DNA from: Aliiroseovarius sp. Z3
GTDB taxonomy: Bacteria > Pseudomonadota > Alphaproteobacteria > Rhodobacterales > Rhodobacteraceae
Assembly (NCBI RefSeq): GCF_029105185.1
Contig: NZ_JAFMZK010000003.1
Span: 310,001-374,000, forward strand
Direction of reading: 5' to 3'
Length of the DNA: 64,000 bases
The position numbers and the translations under genes are program-made. The first letter of the stretch is position 1. Every line of letters begins with the position of its first letter. The notes under the pieces were generated by a model that did no database searches, was not told the DNA's origin, and was given only the letters and a program-made list of their open reading frames with translations. Shown one piece after another: positions 1-9,247 of this stretch.

Positions 1-1
1 T

Positions 2-403
2 GATGGCCGCTGGATCGTCGTCCCGAACGAGCATTTCATCACAACCCGTGTGGTAAATTACTCGGATGCTGGCAGCGCCAACCGATACGAGGCACCGTTC
101 TCGGTCAGTTACGATTCTGATATTGAGGCGATCCCGTCCCTGATCGAAAAGGCCGTGGCCGAGCTTGATTTTGTTCTGACCGGAACCGAGGAATACGAAC
201 CGGATTGTGAGCTGCGCGCCTTTGGTGACAGCGGTGTCGACTTCGCGGTGGAGTTCTGGGTGAACGGCATTGATGACGGGCGCAACAAGTTTACGCCGCG
301 CGTGATGATGCAGGTCTGGAAAACGCTGAAAGCCAACAATATCGAAATTCCATATCCGCATCGTGTGGTCGAGATGAAAGCCCCCGCTCAGGACACCGCG
401 TGA
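2..403 (+). CDS. MscS-family mechanosensitive channel, C-terminal part (cut by window edge)
   Basis: The reading frame is open from base 2, so the gene begins before the window; 133 residues of the C-terminus are visible. It opens with a stretch reading DGRWIVVPNEHFITTRVVNY, the conserved beta-domain signature of small-conductance mechanosensitive channels (a VPN turn followed by V-x-NYS). The remaining residues form the alpha/beta cytoplasmic cage domain of that family. The protein would sit in the inner membrane and release solutes on osmotic downshock; its membrane helices lie outside the window. A GTG at 50 could be mistaken for a start but lies inside the conserved domain. The stop overlaps the GTG start of the next gene by 4 bases, implying translational coupling. 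Confidence 0.8.
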   Translation, partial: DGRWIVVPNEHFITTRVVNYSDAGSANRYEAPFSVSYDSDIEAIPSLIEKAVAELDFVLTGTEEYEPDCELRAFGDSGVDFAVEFWVNGIDDGRNKFTPRVMMQVWKTLKANNIEIPYPHRVVEMKAPAQDTA

Positions 404-1596
404 CGCAGGCGCTGGTGATCGGTGCCGGACCTGCTGGCTTGATGGCAGCAAGTGAACTGGCGCAGGCCGGGCTGGCCGTAACCATCGCCGAGGCAAAACC
501 ATCACCCGCGCGGAAATTCCTGATGGCGGGCAAGTCCGGGTTGAACCTGACAAAGGCCGAACCGCTGGACCAGTTTTTGGATCAGATTCAGGGGCCGGAA
601 CAACTTCGCGAGATTGTTGCCAGCTTTGGACCTGATGCCGTTCAGAATTGGGCGCGTGGATTGGGGCAAGAGGTCTTCACCGGATCGTCTGGCCGCGTTT
701 TTCCCAAGGCGATGAAGGCGTCCCCGTTGTTGCGCGCGCTGCTGGCCGGGCTGGACCGGTTGGGTGTTCAGATGCGGCGGGGCTGGCAGTGGACCGCCAT
801 CGACGGGCGCAACATGGTGTTCGCAACCCCCAAGGGCAACCAGGTGCTTCGCCCGGATGTGACCGTTCTGGCGCTGGGCGGGGGAAGCTGGGCGCGCTTG
901 GGATCTGATGGAAAATGGGTCTCTATCCTTGCCGAAAATGGCGTTTACTGCGCGCCATTCAAGCCGTCGAACATGGGATTTGTGGTGGCGTGGTCCAGCC
1001 ACATGCAACGCCATTTCGGGGCACCGGTCAAATCCGTGCGGCTGCACGCTGGTAATGTGTCGGTGAACGGTGAGTTCGTTGTCTCCTCTCAAGGGATTGA
1101 GGGATCGGCAATCTATGCCGTCAGTCAGGAGATGCGGGACGGGGCGCTGTTGACCATAGACCTGATCCCTGACCGAAGCGAAGCGGATGTCGCGGCCAGA
1201 TTGGCAAAACTGCGCGGTAAAACCAGCCTGACAAACCATCTGCGTAAAACCCTGAAGCTGAACCCAACCAAGATCGCCTTGTTGCAGGAGTTTGCCCGGC
1301 CCTTGCCCGCGGACCCGAACGCGCTGGCGAAGGTGATCAAGGCTTTGCCGATCCATCATCAAGGGCCGCGCCCGATCGACGAGGCGATTTCAACGGCAGG
1401 CGGCTTACCTTTCGATGCGTTGGATGCGGGATTGATGATCAAGGAATTGCCCGGCGTCTTTGCCGCAGGCGAGATGTTGGACTGGGATGCGCCAACCGGG
1501 GGCTATCTTTTGACAACCTGTCTGGCAACGGGGCGGCACGCTGGGCGCGCGGCGGCAAGATGGGCGCAGAGTCAGGTGGCCGACGCCCGCAAATAG
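400..1596 (+). CDS. NAD(P)/FAD-dependent flavoprotein, HI0933/TIGR03862 type
   Basis: A 398-residue flavoprotein of the HI0933-like family, whose members are FAD-binding oxidoreductases of mostly unknown substrate. The N-terminal dinucleotide fold is clear (GAGPAG at residues 8-13), followed by the family motif AGKSGLNLT at 43-51. Near the C-terminus GVFAAGEMLDWDAPTGGY is the second FAD contact region, typical of the short TIGR03862 branch. The start is a GTG overlapping the preceding stop (GTGA), with no better alternative upstream. It is convergent with the glutathione-transferase-like gene, the two coding regions overlapping by about 25 bases at their 3' ends. Family assignment is firm, physiological role unknown. 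Confidence 0.85.
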   Translation: MTQALVIGAGPAGLMAASELAQAGLAVTIAEAKPSPARKFLMAGKSGLNLTKAEPLDQFLDQIQGPEQLREIVASFGPDAVQNWARGLGQEVFTGSSGRVFPKAMKASPLLRALLAGLDRLGVQMRRGWQWTAIDGRNMVFATPKGNQVLRPDVTVLALGGGSWARLGSDGKWVSILAENGVYCAPFKPSNMGFVVAWSSHMQRHFGAPVKSVRLHAGNVSVNGEFVVSSQGIEGSAIYAVSQEMRDGALLTIDLIPDRSEADVAARLAKLRGKTSLTNHLRKTLKLNPTKIALLQEFARPLPADPNALAKVIKALPIHHQGPRPIDEAISTAGGLPFDALDAGLMIKELPGVFAAGEMLDWDAPTGGYLLTTCLATGRHAGRAAARWAQSQVADARK

Positions 1597-2162
1597 GCGG
1601 GTCGGCTGCGCAATGGTTTGGCATAGGCGCGGAAGTCGCCGTTTTCCAAAGGGAAGCCCGCAGCAATGGCCCAGCTTCCGCAATGGGTGGCCAGAATATC
1701 GGGAACAGTCATCTTATCACCCATCAGAAACGGCGCATCGCCCTTGCGGCGCATAAGCTCGTCGACAGCGCGCGCAAACTCCCATTTCAGGCTCTGTTTC
1801 ACCTCAGGAACGCGTTTGTCTGAGGGCAGGACAAAGGTATGGCGCGCTGCTGTCCACAAGGTTGCGTCCATTTCATCCAGTATGAAATGGGTGAATCCAT
1901 CTTGCCGGGCGCGGTCCAACGTGCCGGCGGGATAAGTTAGCCCGCTGTGCTTGTCGGCAAGGTAGTGCATGATGGCGGTGCTGTCGGTCAGGACGGCGTC
2001 CCCATCCAGCAAAACGGGCACCTTTCCAGCGGGGTTGAACTGTCGCAGCGCGTCGGATTGCGGGGCGTGGGTCAGGCGGTCATAGCTTTGCCCCAGCTCT
2101 TCCAGCATCCATAACACGCGGAAGGTGCGCGTGGTGGTCGGCCCGATCACGGTATAGCTCAT
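1572..2162 (-). CDS. Glutathione S-transferase family protein
   Basis: A 196-residue protein with the two-domain layout of cytosolic glutathione transferases. Residues 1-75 are the thioredoxin-like domain, with FNPAGKVPVLLDGD supplying the cis-Pro (VPVL) and TDSTAIMHYLAD the gamma-glutamyl contact (the DST in place of the more usual ESxAI). The rest is the all-alpha domain. The start ATG at 2162 overlaps the holA stop by 4 bases (ATGA), so it is the last gene of leuS-lptE-holA-gst and is probably co-translated. A frame extension upstream lies inside holA and is not coding here. The substrate cannot be inferred. Confidence 0.85.
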   Translation of the reverse strand: MSYTVIGPTTTRTFRVLWMLEELGQSYDRLTHAPQSDALRQFNPAGKVPVLLDGDAVLTDSTAIMHYLADKHSGLTYPAGTLDRARQDGFTHFILDEMDATLWTAARHTFVLPSDKRVPEVKQSLKWEFARAVDELMRRKGDAPFLMGDKMTVPDILATHCGSWAIAAGFPLENGDFRAYAKPLRSRPAYLRASAT

Positions 2163-3184
2163 CTGCGTCCCCCTAGCATCGCCAGCCGAATCAACGTGCG
2201 TTCCATCAGTGCCATCACCGGTGCCTTCTGGGCTGACCGCAATGTCAGGTCGGTTTCGACCAGAATCTCCAACGCCTGCTCCAAACGCCGGATGCCCCAT
2301 TGCTGGGCTTGCCGCACCATGCGGTCACGGCTTTTGAAATGCACGGGCGGGCGCAGCCGGTTGATACCCTGGGCTGGTCCGGCCGGATCGGCACAAGCGG
2401 CATGAAGCGCGCGGAAATGGCGAGTGGTGTTGATGCACAACCCCACCGGATCGACGCCCTGCGCCTGAAGACGCGCCAAAACAGGCCCTATTTCACCCGA
2501 ACGCCCCTCGGCCGTGGCATGCAACAATTCGTCCATGCCCGCCTCGGTCGACGTGGGCGCGACCGCCTGCACATCATCCGGGGTGACGGGCGTTGGGTCG
2601 CCCAGCTTGTAAAGCCCCAGCTTTTCAACGGTTTGCCGAAAATCCCCCGGATCAAGGTCGCGTGACAGCCCGGTCAAATCGGCCATCGCCTCGGTTGAAA
2701 TGTCCGACACCCCGGCGCGTTTAAGGTCGGCGTCGATCTCGTCTCGTGTCGGTGGATCATCATAAATTCCGACCGCATACGCGTTCGGGTGCGTTTCAAA
2801 GAGCTGTCGAAGCGCACCGCGTGGTTTCAGATTGCCCGCGGTAACAACAAGCTGTGCATCACCATCCTGCCAATCTTCAAGCGCGGCAGTGATGACGCCA
2901 GCTGCCGTATCGGTCGCGTCCTCGACAAAGGCGACGCGGGGGCCGGGGAAGAACCCTTGCGACTTAATCGCATCTGACAGCATCGCAGGATCTTTGCGCA
3001 AATCGCCTGCTGCGATCCGGGTCAGGCGCATTTCTTCCTCGCCCTGCGGGCCGATCAGGTTGGCAATCAGCTCTTGCCGTTTGAGTGCGACGCGCATCGC
3101 GTCCGTGCCGAAGATCAATACGCCGGTGCGGCTGGGATCGGGCTTGGCAAAATATTTTGTGGCGTCGCGCGTCGCGAGCTTCAT
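2159..3184 (-). CDS. holA: DNA polymerase III subunit delta
   Basis: The clamp-loader delta subunit, which opens the beta sliding clamp during replication. The 341-residue length matches the family, and the protein begins [17 protein letters not shown] with the typical GVLIFGTDAMRV strand that replaces a functional P-loop. A central AAA+-like region is followed by the C-terminal helical collar domain (residues about 215-341). An alternative ATG lies 9 bases upstream, but the start at 3184 gives the ATGA overlap with lptE that recurs in this operon. Order leuS-lptE-holA is common in alphaproteobacteria. Confidence 0.9.
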   Translation of the reverse strand: MKLATRDATKYFAKPDPSRTGVLIFGTDAMRVALKRQELIANLIGPQGEEEMRLTRIAAGDLRKDPAMLSDAIKSQGFFPGPRVAFVEDATDTAAGVITAALEDWQDGDAQLVVTAGNLKPRGALRQLFETHPNAYAVGIYDDPPTRDEIDADLKRAGVSDISTEAMADLTGLSRDLDPGDFRQTVEKLGLYKLGDPTPVTPDDVQAVAPTSTEAGMDELLHATAEGRSGEIGPVLARLQAQGVDPVGLCINTTRHFRALHAACADPAGPAQGINRLRPPVHFKSRDRMVRQAQQWGIRRLEQALEILVETDLTLRSAQKAPVMALMERTLIRLAMLGGRR

Positions 3185-3678
3185 GTGCCCCAACCTGCGA
3201 ATGTCGCGGCGAATCGCGTGACCATCATGTCGGCCAGCGACACCATCAACCGCCGATTTGCGTCCCGTTCGACCGATGCGGTCGACACGGTGGATCCCTC
3301 GGTGGAATACGAGGTGAAATTTGACAAGCTGCCGCTTTCCACCACATCGCCCGTTGCCACCGACGTCACGGAAAACTCTACCGCGCCAAGGATTTGCGTG
3401 CGCGTGATCTCTTGCCTTGGGGTCACGCCGACATCTTCGGACCGTGTTGTGATGGTATAGCTCAACTCATACGGGGCCGACAGGTTGCGACCCAGCCGTT
3501 CTTCCAGGCGCTTCACCAGTTCATAGCTATTGGCGTCAGATGGTGCGGCCACGGTGACGGCACCGCGCAGGCCATCTGCCGACCCGCCCGGCGCATAGAC
3601 CGGAGAGAACCCGCAGGCCGACAGCGCCGCCACAGCGACCAGTGAGGTCAGAAAAAATCGGCGATCAGACCACGACAT
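3181..3678 (-). CDS. lptE: LPS assembly lipoprotein LptE
   Basis: A 165-residue lipoprotein expected to plug the LptD barrel and help insert lipopolysaccharide in the outer membrane. The N-terminus has a positively charged start, a hydrophobic run and a lipobox LSAC with the lipidated Cys near residue 22, followed by [10 protein letters not shown], the usual LptE opening. The gene starts 14 bases inside the 3' end of leuS and its stop overlaps the holA start. Its sequence is poorly conserved beyond the lipobox, as usual for LptE, so the call leans on the position between leuS and holA. Confidence 0.88.
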   Translation of the reverse strand: MSWSDRRFFLTSLVAVAALSACGFSPVYAPGGSADGLRGAVTVAAPSDANSYELVKRLEERLGRNLSAPYELSYTITTRSEDVGVTPRQEITRTQILGAVEFSVTSVATGDVVESGSLSNFTSYSTEGSTVSTASVERDANRRLMVSLADMMVTRFAATFAGWGT

Positions 3679-6208
3679 TCACGATGCGCCCCGGAACCAC
3701 GATGACTTTCTTGGGCGACTTGCCATCAAGCGCCCTGACGACAGCATCCTCGGCCAGCGCGCGTTTTTCAACCTCGGCCTTATCCATATCTTTCGGCACG
3801 CTGATTTCCGCACGGCGTTTGCCGTTGATTTGGATCGGCAGGGTCACGGTATCCTCGACCATCATGGCGTCATCCGCTTGCGGCCATGGGGCCTGTGCGA
3901 TCAACCCCACGCCACCCAGCATCGACCAGACCTCTTCTGACAGGTGGGGGGTCATGGGCGACATCAGCTGTGCCATGGTGCGCATGGCCTGCTTTTGCGC
4001 CTTGCCGCCCGCTTTCGATTTCGAAATGGTGTTCTGGAAGGCGTAAAGCTTGGCGATCGCAGCATTGAAGCCGAAACTTTCAATGCCCATCGTCACATCG
4101 TGAATGGCCTTGTGCATGGCGCGCAAAAGGTCGATGTCGTCGCCTTCCGCATCGTCCATCGCGGCAATCTTCACCGCGGTTGCGTGGACACGGGCCAGGT
4201 GCTTGGCGGCGGCTTCCGCACCCGAGGCGGTCCATTCTACGTCGCGTTCGGGCGGCGAATCGCTCAGCACGAACCAACGGGCGGTGTCAGCACCGAAGGA
4301 CGAGATAATCTGCGCCGGATCGACCACGTTTTTCTTCGACTTTGACATCTTGGCCGAAGGGATGACCTCGACCTCGGTGCCACAAGCGCCAAGGCGCGCG
4401 CCGTTCTCGGTCCATTCGATGTCTTCCGGCAGGTGATAGACCGGTCGGTCGTTTTCATCCCGCGTGACATAGATTTCATGCGTGACCATGCCCTGCGTGA
4501 ACAGCGCGTTGAACGGCTCAATCGCCTTGTCGGGCAGGTGACCGCAGATATTCATCGCGCGGGCGAAGAACCGGGAATAGAGCAGATGCAAGATCGCATG
4601 TTCGATCCCGCCGATATACTGGTCGACATTCATCCAATAGCTCGCGTCGTCCATGTCCGTTGGCGTTTCGGCGTTCGGGGACGTAAAGCGCGCAAAATAC
4701 CATGACGAATCGACGAACGTGTCCATCGTGTCGGTTTCACGTTTCGCGGGCTTGCCGCAGGACGGGCAGGCGCAGTCACGCCATGTCGGGTGGCGGTCCA
4801 GCGGGTTGCCGGGCACGTCAAACGTGACGTCTTCGGGCAGTTTGACCGGCAAATTCTCTTTCTTTTCAGGCACAACGCCACAATCTGGGCAATGCACGAC
4901 GGGAATCGGGCAGCCCCAATAGCGCTGGCGGCTCAGGCCCCAGTCGCGCAGGCGGAATTTCTCGACGCCCGTGCCCCAGCCTGCTTCTTCGGCAAACTTG
5001 ACGGTGGCGTCGATGGCTTCCTCGCCCGTGGCCTCGTCCGGACCGGCGAAGTGGTTGACCCATTTCACCTTTTCGGTTTTCGGCGGCACGAAGGCGTCGT
5101 TTTCGACGGGCTTCGGATCGTCCAGAGACAGGAAGGTGTCCACAACCGGCAGATCGTACTTGCGGCAGAAGTCCAAGTCGCGCTGGTCATGGGCCGGACA
5201 GGCGAAAATCGCGCCGGTGCCGTAGTCCATCAGAATGAAGTTGGCGATCCAGACCGGCAGCTCCCATTCTGGGTTCAGCGGGTGTCTGACGCGGATGCCG
5301 GTGTCATAGCCCAGCTTCTCGGCGGTCTCGATGGCTTCCTCGGTGGAGCCACCCTTGCGCATTTCGGCCAGTTTGGCGGCAACGTCAGGATTTTCGGCCT
5401 CCAGCGCCTTGGAAATCGGGTGGTCGGGCGAGATGCCGACGAACGACGCGCCCATCAGCGTGTCAGGGCGCGTCGTATAGACCTCGATCCCGCCGCCATC
5501 GGTGCGTTCAAAGCTGAATTGCAGACCTTGGCTGCGGCCAATCCAGTTGGCCTGCATGGTGCGCACCTTTTCGGGCCAGTTATCCAGACCGTCCAGCGCA
5601 TCCAGCAGTTCGCCCGAATAATCCGAGATCTTGAAGAACCATTGCGTCAGCTCGCGCCGCTCAACGGGCGCGCCCGAGCGCCAGCCGCAACCGTCAATCA
5701 CCTGCTCGTTGGCCAGAACCGTCATGTCGACCGGATCCCAGTTCACCGTGGCGTTCTTGCGGTAAACCAGCCCTTTTTCCATGAAGTCGATGAACATGGA
5801 TTGTTGCTGGCCGTAATATTCCGGGTCGCAGGTGGCAAACTCGCGCGACCAATCAATAGACAAGCCCAAGGGCTTCATCTGGCCCTTCATGGTCTTGATG
5901 TTGTCATAGGTCCACGTGCCGGGGTGGCCGCCCTGCGCCATTGCCGCGTTTTCGGCGGGCATCCCGAAGGCATCCCAGCCCATTGGGTGCAACACGCTGA
6001 AACCGCAGGATGATTTGTAACGCGAGATCACGTCGCCCATCGTGTAGTTGCGCACGTGACCCATATGGATGCGGCCCGACGGATAGGGGAACATCTCGAG
6101 CACATAATATTTCGGCTTCGATTCATCGCGTGTGGCGGTGAAGATTCCGGCCTTGTCCCAGGCTTCCTGCCATTTTGGTTCGATATCGGCGGCTGTGTAT
6201 CGCGACAT
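3665..6208 (-). CDS. leuS: Leucyl-tRNA synthetase
   Basis: Charges tRNA-Leu with leucine. The 847-residue length suits a bacterial LeuRS. The class I signatures are present: [11 protein letters not shown] with HMGH at residues 48-51 (HIGH motif) and KMSKS at 620-624. Between them lies the CP1 editing domain (roughly 220-415), with the threonine-rich TTRPDTLMG loop used for hydrolytic editing. A zinc-ribbon-like pair of CxxC motifs (CPDCG, CPSCG) is visible around 425-475. First gene of the leuS-lptE-holA-gst operon; 74 bases separate it from the upstream lipoprotein gene on the same strand. Confidence 0.97.
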   Translation of the reverse strand: MSRYTAADIEPKWQEAWDKAGIFTATRDESKPKYYVLEMFPYPSGRIHMGHVRNYTMGDVISRYKSSCGFSVLHPMGWDAFGMPAENAAMAQGGHPGTWTYDNIKTMKGQMKPLGLSIDWSREFATCDPEYYGQQQSMFIDFMEKGLVYRKNATVNWDPVDMTVLANEQVIDGCGWRSGAPVERRELTQWFFKISDYSGELLDALDGLDNWPEKVRTMQANWIGRSQGLQFSFERTDGGGIEVYTTRPDTLMGASFVGISPDHPISKALEAENPDVAAKLAEMRKGGSTEEAIETAEKLGYDTGIRVRHPLNPEWELPVWIANFILMDYGTGAIFACPAHDQRDLDFCRKYDLPVVDTFLSLDDPKPVENDAFVPPKTEKVKWVNHFAGPDEATGEEAIDATVKFAEEAGWGTGVEKFRLRDWGLSRQRYWGCPIPVVHCPDCGVVPEKKENLPVKLPEDVTFDVPGNPLDRHPTWRDCACPSCGKPAKRETDTMDTFVDSSWYFARFTSPNAETPTDMDDASYWMNVDQYIGGIEHAILHLLYSRFFARAMNICGHLPDKAIEPFNALFTQGMVTHEIYVTRDENDRPVYHLPEDIEWTENGARLGACGTEVEVIPSAKMSKSKKNVVDPAQIISSFGADTARWFVLSDSPPERDVEWTASGAEAAAKHLARVHATAVKIAAMDDAEGDDIDLLRAMHKAIHDVTMGIESFGFNAAIAKLYAFQNTISKSKAGGKAQKQAMRTMAQLMSPMTPHLSEEVWSMLGGVGLIAQAPWPQADDAMMVEDTVTLPIQINGKRRAEISVPKDMDKAEVEKRALAEDAVVRALDGKSPKKVIVVPGRIVNVVV

Positions 6209-6282
6209 GTGGCTTGGTCCTTGATGTAGAAACGCCGGGCAACTGGCCCGGCGCTTGTCTTATTCCTATGGTCGATCCGGGT

Positions 6283-6777
6283 CTAGAGGTTGCCGTCACG
6301 AATGCGTAGCTGACGCGCGCGCGTCAGGATCGCGTCCTCGACCTTGCGCACGGCTTCGGCGCTTGCGGGGCCTGACCGTGTATAGAGTGCAACCGACAAT
6401 GACCGCGCATCCAGCGCAGGGTCACGCACGTAAACGGTGGCTTTATAAGCGGTTCCGCCCCCGGGTGGGCGGCCGAAGCCAAAGACGATGATGCCCGAGA
6501 ACGGATCCGCGGCCTGAACCGGCATGAAGCTAAGAACATCCAGTGAAGCATTCCAGATATACCGGTTGACTTCGACCGTGGTGTTCGGGTCGTCCACATT
6601 TGTGAACAAATCCCAGATCGTTTCACGCCGCTCTTCTGCTTTTGGCGTGTGCTGGGCGGTATTGCCTTGTTTCTGGCCACCGCCGAATCCCAAGGAACCG
6701 CTGCCGCCGCCACAGGCCGACAGCCCCAGCACACCAATCAATGAAATCCCGAATGCGACAGACCTGAAGATGCGCAT
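6283..6777 (-). CDS. DUF3576 domain lipoprotein
   Basis: A 164-residue predicted lipoprotein. The signal sequence MRIFRSVAFGISLIGVLGLSAC ends in a lipobox with Cys22, then a Gly/Ser-rich linker. The following domain (about 50-160), with RETIWDLFTN and VNRYIWNASLDVLSFMPV, matches DUF3576, a family largely restricted to alphaproteobacteria and of unknown function. The start at 6777 was chosen because it places the signal peptide at the N-terminus; the frame stays open far upstream but reads as non-coding. It lies 74 bases upstream of leuS in the same direction and may share its transcript. Confidence 0.82.
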   Translation of the reverse strand: MRIFRSVAFGISLIGVLGLSACGGGSGSLGFGGGQKQGNTAQHTPKAEERRETIWDLFTNVDDPNTTVEVNRYIWNASLDVLSFMPVQAADPFSGIIVFGFGRPPGGGTAYKATVYVRDPALDARSLSVALYTRSGPASAEAVRKVEDAILTRARQLRIRDGNL

Positions 6778-7072
6778 AAAAAAGCCCCGTTTCCTCAATT
6801 TCCTCTTGTTAGTATATAAGGCCATACAGGCGGGCAAGCGTTTTCCCAAAAGCAGCTTTTGCAGGCCAAGACGCTGGAAAAGAGCGGGATTACAGCGATC
6901 CCGGAAATGCGGCCTTGGAAACTGTGGCATAGAAGCACCAATTCCGGCCACAATCCGAATTCTGGTTTCGCATTTCTTGCAAACCCCGGCGGAAAGGTAG
7001 ATTGAACCACCATACTCAATTCGGATTTCCCTGAATTGAGGTGCACTATTGAAACACATGAGGGAAAACGAA
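6778..7072. other. Intergenic region between DUF3576 gene and porin
   Basis: About 295 bases without a convincing gene. The left part should hold the promoter of the DUF3576 gene on the minus strand. The right part is the porin leader and contains a perfect 8-base inverted repeat described separately. No tRNA or conserved small-RNA shape was recognised. Confidence 0.5.
7015..7040 (+). promoter_or_regulatory. Perfect inverted repeat in the porin leader
   Basis: CTCAATTC at 7015-7022 and GAATTGAG at 7033-7040 are exact reverse complements separated by 10 bases, ending 32 bases before the porin start codon. It could be an operator or a stem-loop in the 5' untranslated mRNA that stabilises the transcript or is bound by a small RNA. 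There is no U-run after it, so it is not a terminator. Confidence 0.5.
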
Positions 7073-7930
7073 ATGAAAAAGATTCTTCTCGCATCGTCCG
7101 CACTGGTTGCTTCGGCTGGCTTTGCCGCCGCTGAAATCAGCTTCTCGGGCGAAGCCGGTATCGGCTTTAAATACATGGACGTTGCTGTTGGTGACGACTG
7201 GACGCTGGACCACTACCTGACCGTGTCTGTTGCTCTGACCGGTGAAACCGATGGCGGCCTGGGCTTCGGCGCAGAAGTTGACATCACGTCGAACGCCGCT
7301 GGCGGCGCAGTCGACGGTTCGTCGGCTTACATCGAAGGCGGCTTCGGCAAGTTCTCGGTCGGTGACGTAGGCTCGGCTGTTGACGCAACCCTGGGTCTGT
7401 CGGACATCGGTTACGGCGGCATCGGCACCGACAACACTGCTGAAACTCTGGTTGACGCCGGTGACTCGGGCAACATGATGTACAAAGGCACCTTCGGTGA
7501 CTTCGGGATCGCAATCTCGCACGACTTCAACGGCACCGACAACACCTCGATTGCAGCCACCTATGCAATGGGTGATTTCAACCTTGGTCTGGGTTACGAC
7601 GATTTTGGCGCAGGCGCAGCGGCTCCTTATGCCAACACAAGCAGCTTCCACGTGAAAGCCGGTGCCGACATCGCCGACTTCTCGGTCAACGCTCTGTACT
7701 CGCGCAACGACGATGCTGACGTGACCTCCTACGGTATCCACGCTGCCTACACCATGGGCGCAGTTGTTGTAAGCGGTGCTTACTCGGAAGTTGACATTGC
7801 TGGTGTTTCGGCTGACGCATACGGCCTGGGCGTTGCATACGACCTGGGTGGCGGCGCAACCTTCAAAGCCGGTGTTGGCGAAGTTGGTGGCGTGACCAAA
7901 GCCGACCTCGGCATCATCATGCTGTTCTAA
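7073..7930 (+). CDS. Outer-membrane general porin
   Basis: A 285-residue beta-barrel porin of the Rhodobacter/roseobacter type. The signal peptide is MKKILLASSALVASAGFAAA with cleavage near residue 20, and the mature protein opens EISFSGEAGIGFKY as usual for these trimeric porins. The rest alternates short amphipathic strands with Gly/Asp-rich turns, and the last residue is Phe (GIIMLF), the C-terminal signal recognised by the BAM machinery. The start at 7073 was preferred because AGGG lies 8 bases upstream and the signal peptide begins there. Codon choice is very biased, as in a highly expressed gene. A strong terminator follows. Confidence 0.93.
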   Translation: MKKILLASSALVASAGFAAAEISFSGEAGIGFKYMDVAVGDDWTLDHYLTVSVALTGETDGGLGFGAEVDITSNAAGGAVDGSSAYIEGGFGKFSVGDVGSAVDATLGLSDIGYGGIGTDNTAETLVDAGDSGNMMYKGTFGDFGIAISHDFNGTDNTSIAATYAMGDFNLGLGYDDFGAGAAAPYANTSSFHVKAGADIADFSVNALYSRNDDADVTSYGIHAAYTMGAVVVSGAYSEVDIAGVSADAYGLGVAYDLGGGATFKAGVGEVGGVTKADLGIIMLF

Positions 7931-7953
7931 TCCTAACGGATTATTACTTAGGG

Positions 7954-7984
7954 AAGAGCGGGCCTTGTGCCCGCTCTTTTCTTT
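7954..7984 (+). terminator. Rho-independent terminator of the porin gene
   Basis: AGAGCGGGC (7955-7963) pairs exactly with GCCCGCTCT (7969-7977) around a 5-base loop, followed by TTTTCTTTT. It lies about 25 bases after the porin stop. Confidence 0.9.
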
Positions 7985-8025
7985 TGGGACACCTGTGTTT
8001 GTAAGTTCCAACTACAGGGTGCCCC

Positions 8026-8679
8026 ATGCCACTTCTCGACATTCAGGACCGTATTGCCAAAGAAGAGGCCCGCGTTGGCCGCTCGCCCGGTTCAACCAAA
8101 CTGATCGCTGTTTCCAAGGTTCAACCTTTGGAGCGCGTTGTGGCTGTTCTGGAACAAGGGCATCGCGTCTTTGGTGAAAACAAGGTGCAGGAGGCCGCGG
8201 GTAAGTGGCCCGATCTGAAAGAACGTTTTGACAATGTCGAGCTGCACCTGATTGGCCCGCTTCAATCCAACAAGACCCGTCAGGCGATGGCATTGTTCGA
8301 TGTGATCCACTCGGTCGACCGGATCAAACTGGCCCGCGCTATCGCCCGTATTGCCGAAGAAGAAGGCCATTGTCCGCAATTGTTCATTCAGGTGAACACG
8401 GGTGAGGAGCCGCAGAAAGCGGGCATTCTGCCCCGCGATCTGGATGGTTTTGTCAGCGAATGTCGTGATCTGGGTCTGCCAGTTATCGGCCTGATGTGCA
8501 TACCGCCTGTGGAAGAAGAGCCAACCCTGCATTTCGCCCTTTTGGCAAAGATGGCCAAACGTAATGGGTTAGAGAAATTGTCGATGGGTATGAGCAGTGA
8601 TTTCGAGCGCGCGATCGCGCAAGGTGCGACTCATGTGCGCGTCGGATCTGCGATTTTTGGTGAACGGGACTACGGTTAG
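8026..8679 (+). CDS. YggS-family pyridoxal-phosphate homeostasis protein
   Basis: A 217-residue single-domain PLP-binding protein of the YggS/PROSC family, a TIM-barrel relative of alanine racemase that buffers PLP and influences amino-acid and vitamin B6 balance. The PLP lysine is in KLIAVSK (Lys31). Family motifs follow in order: FGENKVQE, HLIGPLQSNK, and the phosphate-binding LSMGMSSDFERAI near residues 183-196 with the terminal RVGSAIFG. It stands alone between the porin terminator and the convergent L,D-transpeptidase gene. Confidence 0.93.
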   Translation: MPLLDIQDRIAKEEARVGRSPGSTKLIAVSKVQPLERVVAVLEQGHRVFGENKVQEAAGKWPDLKERFDNVELHLIGPLQSNKTRQAMALFDVIHSVDRIKLARAIARIAEEEGHCPQLFIQVNTGEEPQKAGILPRDLDGFVSECRDLGLPVIGLMCIPPVEEEPTLHFALLAKMAKRNGLEKLSMGMSSDFERAIAQGATHVRVGSAIFGERDYG

Positions 8680-8737
8680 GGGCGTTGCCCCTCGCGGCAT
8701 AGCCGCTCACCCCAGGATATTTCAGACAAGAAAAAGC

Positions 8738-9247
8738 CTAGCGGACGATAATGCGGCTGTGGGCTGTCCAATGGGACAGGACCCAACGCAGGTCATCAGG
8801 GGCAAAGGCCAGACAACCGGCGGTCGGGTGCCGCGGTTTACGCCATTGGTGAATGAAGATCGCCGATCCTTTGCCCGGTTGAGCGTTGGGCCAGTTCCAA
8901 TCGCTGATCAACACCACGTCATAAAGCCGAGCGGTCATGCGCAGTCTTTCGTGGCTGAACGGATAGTCGTGGGCGGTGACGCCGTGGTTATAGGCTGGGT
9001 CAATCGGGTCATCGGACCAGATGTCGCGCAAACCAATCGGATGCAGGGTAAGATTTGTTTCGGGATGAGCGATCCTGTCGGCACGGTAGAAACCGCCAAC
9101 GATCCGCCACACCCCACGCGGGGTTGCCATGTCACCTTCGCGTTTGTTGTCTGTCATGCCTCCACGTCCAATGGAAACCGGAAGGCGTCGGCCCATGAAG
9201 CGCGCACCCCAGCGGGTGACGACCATGTCTGCCTGTCGCGGGATCAC
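8738..9247 (-). CDS. L,D-transpeptidase (YkuD) family protein
   Basis: A 169-residue protein built almost entirely of the YkuD catalytic domain that makes or edits 3-3 peptidoglycan cross-links or attaches proteins to the wall. The catalytic motif is seen as HPTAGC, following IFIHQW, where the Cys is the nucleophile; the usual SHGC is varied to TAGC. No clear signal peptide is seen, which is common for this short subgroup. The GTG start overlaps the stop of the upstream GTP cyclohydrolase gene (GTGA), so the two are probably co-translated; an internal ATG 21 bases downstream is an alternative start. Confidence 0.85.
   Translation of the reverse strand: MIPRQADMVVTRWGARFMGRRLPVSIGRGGMTDNKREGDMATPRGVWRIVGGFYRADRIAHPETNLTLHPIGLRDIWSDDPIDPAYNHGVTAHDYPFSHERLRMTARLYDVVLISDWNWPNAQPGKGSAIFIHQWRKPRHPTAGCLAFAPDDLRWVLSHWTAHSRIIVR

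Noticed and set aside
7046-8011. Long open frame on the minus strand opposite the porin gene
   Set aside because: It mirrors the codon bias of the porin, has low-complexity Val/Cys/Gly composition and no ribosome site; shadow of a highly expressed gene.
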